Assembly (NCBI GenBank): GCA_027073875.1
Contig: JALTEO010000341.1
Location: 1-6,023, forward strand
Direction: 5' to 3'
Length of the DNA stretch: 6,023 bases
Origin: Bacteroidales bacterium
GTDB lineage: Bacteria > Bacteroidota > Bacteroidia > Bacteroidales > JALTDM01
Of the stretch, positions 3,657 through 6,023 are shown one piece after another; the stretch's first letter is position 1; the number at the start of each line of letters is the position of its first letter. Under the pieces are notes generated by a model. That model worked only from the letters and a program-made list of their open reading frames with translations, had not been told where the DNA came from and made no database searches. Both the position numbers and the translations under genes were made by a program.

Positions 3657-4910
3657 ATGATTACTAAATTCCTTCCTGTTCTTCTTATCATCGCAGTATT
3701 ACAATCCTGTTCTTCAGACACTAAAAAGTCATCAGAAAAAAACACAGTGAGTACGGAGAAAACAAATGTAAAATCAAAAACCGAGCCGGAACTTTACGGT
3801 ATTCCGCTAAAACATTTTTTAATAAAACAAGATATCATTAAACGCAACCAAACACTTTCGGATATTTTGCCGCAATATGGCGTTTCTCCGCAAATGATTG
3901 ACAGTTTAGTTCGAGTAACCGACACCCTGTTTAATCTGAGACATATTAAAGCCGGCAATAAATATTCAATTTTCCTTTCCCCCGACAGTAATGCAGATAT
4001 CTATGCCTTTGTGTATGAAATTAATCCGTTATCGTATTACCGTGTCATTTTTGGTGATTCATTGGAGGTGTCGGTGAAAAACAGGAAAGTTCACCGGATT
4101 ACCAAGTCAGGTGGCGGAGTTATTACTTCGTCGTTGTGGAATTGTGTCGTTGATAACGACTTGTCACCGGAGGTAGCGCTTCAAATGTCCGAAATTTATG
4201 CTTGGTCAATTGATTTTTTCGGCTTACAACGGGGCGATGCTTTTGCAGTTATTTACGATGAATTGGCAACAGACTCACAAGTGGTGGAAGTTGATAAAAT
4301 CCGTGCTGCCGTTTTTATGCACGACAGTGTACCTTACTATGCCTTTTTATTTGATACCGTCAATGATTATTTTGATGAATCAGGTAACAGCTTACGAAAG
4401 ACTTTTTTGAAAGCACCACTTCGTTTTTCCCGTATTAGTTCACGATTTTCCAACTCCAGATATCATCCTATCCTGAAAATTTATCGTCCGCATCACGGAG
4501 TAGATTATGCCGCACCCAAGGGAACACCTGTTCATGCACTTGGTGACGGAAAAATTATCAGAATGGGCTATGACCGTGGCGGTGGAAATTTTATCAAGAT
4601 TAAGCACAATAGCGTTTATACCACCTCATATATGCACTTGTGGAAATTTGCTAAAGGCATCCATACCGGCAGACAAGTTAAGCAAGGCGAACTCATCGGC
4701 TATGTCGGAATGACAGGACTGGCAACAGGACCGCACCTTGATTTCAGGGTATATCGCAACGGAACTGCCATTGACCCACTTAAATTAAAGTCGCCGCCGG
4801 CAGAACCTGTCCCCGATAGTTTACGGACTCAATTTCTTGCCATAAAAGATTCGTTAAAACAAATTTTAGATAATGATTTCAAAAAGATATATCAGAATAA
4901 TCTACAGTAG
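3657..4910 (+). CDS. M23-family (LytM/MepM-like) peptidase, predicted lipoprotein
   Basis: It probably cuts peptide cross-links in peptidoglycan in the periplasm during wall growth. Residues 1-17 form a lipoprotein signal peptide with lipobox LQSC, acylated at Cys18. A low-complexity Ser/Lys/Glu linker runs to about 45. Residues 55-150 look like the N-terminal accessory region of MepM-type proteins (NQTLSDILPQYGVSPQMID). The C-terminal M23 domain spans about 255-375: HHGVDYAAPKGTPV (279-292) gives the zinc ligands His279 and Asp283, YMHL puts a catalytic His at 327, and ATGPHLDF (356-363) holds His360. The usual second His of the HxH motif is Asp362 here, which may still bind zinc but is not the standard ligand. 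A charged tail follows. The ATG has no strong Shine-Dalgarno, only AAAAGAA, as is normal for Bacteroidetes. The 3' end overlaps lnt. The family call is firm; substrate and activity are not. Confidence 0.9.
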   Translation: MITKFLPVLLIIAVLQSCSSDTKKSSEKNTVSTEKTNVKSKTEPELYGIPLKHFLIKQDIIKRNQTLSDILPQYGVSPQMIDSLVRVTDTLFNLRHIKAGNKYSIFLSPDSNADIYAFVYEINPLSYYRVIFGDSLEVSVKNRKVHRITKSGGGVITSSLWNCVVDNDLSPEVALQMSEIYAWSIDFFGLQRGDAFAVIYDELATDSQVVEVDKIRAAVFMHDSVPYYAFLFDTVNDYFDESGNSLRKTFLKAPLRFSRISSRFSNSRYHPILKIYRPHHGVDYAAPKGTPVHALGDGKIIRMGYDRGGGNFIKIKHNSVYTTSYMHLWKFAKGIHTGRQVKQGELIGYVGMTGLATGPHLDFRVYRNGTAIDPLKLKSPPAEPVPDSLRTQFLAIKDSLKQILDNDFKKIYQNNLQ

Positions 4911-6023
4911 TTTATCGGGTGTTCTGTTGGCATTACCGTGGACAGAGTGGAACCTCGGATGGGTTTTACTGTTTGCATTTGTCCCGTTGCTAATGGTTGA
5001 AGAGTGGTATTTTCAAAACCGGCAGAATTACAAATCTGTTCAGGTGTTCTTTCACAGCTACTGGGCATTCTTGGTATGGAACGGAATTACTACTTGGTGG
5101 ATATGGTATGCAACAAGTTTTGGTGCTGTTGCCGCCATTATTCTCAATGCCTCGTTTTATGCCGGTATATTCTGGTTGTTCCACATTTTCAAACGAAATA
5201 CAAACAGAAACATCGGTAATATTGGTTTGATTTTCTTCTGGCTTGGCTTTGAATTTATTTACCTGCACGGCGAAATTTCATGGACTTGGCTCATCCTCGG
5301 TAACGGATTTTCGCATAATACGGAAATGATTCAATGGTATGAATATACAGGTGCCTTGGGTGGTTCGCTGTGGGTTTTGCTTGCCAATATTCTTATCATA
5401 AATACCATTAACAGTTTTGTGCTTGACCGAGAGAAACGACTCAAAATTTATAATCTGATTGGCATCGGAATTATTTTGTTTTTACCTGTTATTATCTCAG
5501 TTTGGATTTATACACACTATACTGAAACCAACCACCCTAAAAGCGTAGTAGTTGTTCAACCGAATATTGATCCGTATCACGAAAAATTCAGCGGGATGAC
5601 TGATGAACAGCAATTGCAGATATTTCTTGATTTAGCCGATTCGCTTATTACAGACTCCACAGAATTTGTTATTGGTCCGGAAACAGCTATCCCCGGCGGG
5701 ATTTGGGAAGGTGAAGTCAATAATTATATAACTATTGACAGATTAAAGAAATTCGTTAAGGAACATCCACAAATAAATATAGTGATGGGGGCTTCTACTT
5801 ATAAATTATATACGACGCCTTCGGAAGTTACACCTACTGCACGGCGTTACGGCGACGATGTAGATAATCTGTATTACGATGCTTTTAATACGGCATTAAT
5901 GCTAAATGCAAGCGACTCCATTTCGTTTTATCATAAGTCGGTTTTGGTTATTGGCGTAGAGAAAATTCCATATCCCGAACTATTGAAACCACTGGAGGAT
6001 TTTGCTATTAATCTCGGAGGCAC
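4873..6023 (+). CDS. lnt: Apolipoprotein N-acyltransferase, N-terminal 383 residues (cut by window end)
   Basis: Lnt adds the third acyl chain to the N-terminal cysteine of lipoproteins in the inner membrane, the last step of lipoprotein maturation. The frame opens at ATG 4873 inside the peptidase gene and has no stop to the window end. Hydrophobic segments occur near residues 12-24, 28-42, 62-105, 117-131, 160-178 and 195-212. The motifs SWTWLILGNGF (136-146) and WYEYTGALGGSLW (155-167) are typical of Lnt. A nitrilase-type domain starts near 223 with VVVVQPNIDPYHEKF. The catalytic Glu is expected at 270 (GPETAIPGG) and the catalytic Lys at 355 (FYHKSVLV), followed by GVEKIPY with Glu363. The catalytic Cys should lie just past the window end. 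The 38-bp overlap with the peptidase gene, in a different frame, suggests cotranscription and translational coupling. The next Met (41) would lose the first membrane segments, so 4873 is the best start. Confidence 0.93.
   Translation, partial: MISKRYIRIIYSSLSGVLLALPWTEWNLGWVLLFAFVPLLMVEEWYFQNRQNYKSVQVFFHSYWAFLVWNGITTWWIWYATSFGAVAAIILNASFYAGIFWLFHIFKRNTNRNIGNIGLIFFWLGFEFIYLHGEISWTWLILGNGFSHNTEMIQWYEYTGALGGSLWVLLANILIINTINSFVLDREKRLKIYNLIGIGIILFLPVIISVWIYTHYTETNHPKSVVVVQPNIDPYHEKFSGMTDEQQLQIFLDLADSLITDSTEFVIGPETAIPGGIWEGEVNNYITIDRLKKFVKEHPQINIVMGASTYKLYTTPSEVTPTARRYGDDVDNLYYDAFNTALMLNASDSISFYHKSVLVIGVEKIPYPELLKPLEDFAINLGG

Noticed and set aside
4990..5268. Open frame of 92 codons on the minus strand
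   Set aside because: It lies wholly inside the lnt coding region, which has clear membrane and motif structure in its own frame.

Overview
The window looks like chromosomal DNA from a member of the Bacteroidota (Bacteroidetes). Three kinds of evidence point there. Two promoters match that phylum's TTTG / 19 bp / TAnnTTTG consensus exactly. The core genes (cmk, the M23 lipoprotein, lnt) have little or no Shine-Dalgarno sequence. The Lnt and Cmk proteins read like the Bacteroidetes versions. The DNA is AT-rich throughout, and the restriction-modification segment appears richer still by eye. I cannot assign a genus.

Layout, left to right. Positions 1-100 are AT-rich and hold no gene. A minus-strand cytidylate kinase gene (cmk, 101-790) follows, with an apparent TTG start. 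The spacer at 791-1032 holds a short MITE-like element with matching inverted ends (813-942). Upstream of it, for cmk, is a consensus promoter whose spacer is filled by an operator-like palindrome (961-991). If that promoter is real, the whole element is transcribed as part of the cmk 5' leader. Next is a compact two-gene type II restriction-modification module on the minus strand: a probable PD-(D/E)XK endonuclease (2182-2964) and then a C5-cytosine DNA methyltransferase (1033-2169), 12 bp apart. Both have strong Shine-Dalgarno sites, unlike the core genes. Positions 2965-3395 have no convincing gene. They hold a candidate promoter, a 7-bp inverted repeat and a cluster of three imperfect hairpins of intergenic-repeat type, one of which resembles part of the element beside cmk. 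A tRNA-Gln(UUG) gene (3429-3501, minus) follows, with a clear intrinsic terminator and a consensus promoter.

To the right, on the plus strand, lie an M23-family (LytM/MepM-like) lipoprotein peptidase (3657-4910) and, overlapping it by 38 bp in another frame, the start of apolipoprotein N-acyltransferase (lnt, 4873 to the window end). These two probably form an envelope operon: Lnt completes acylation of lipoproteins in the inner membrane, and the M23 protein is itself a predicted lipoprotein.

The likely picture is a mobile restriction-modification cassette lodged between housekeeping genes, next to a tRNA and bordered on both sides by related small repeats. I found no clear novel multi-gene system. 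The points most worth following are the repeat element in the cmk leader with its operator-like promoter, the ExQ active site of the endonuclease, and the HxD in place of HxH in the M23 peptidase.
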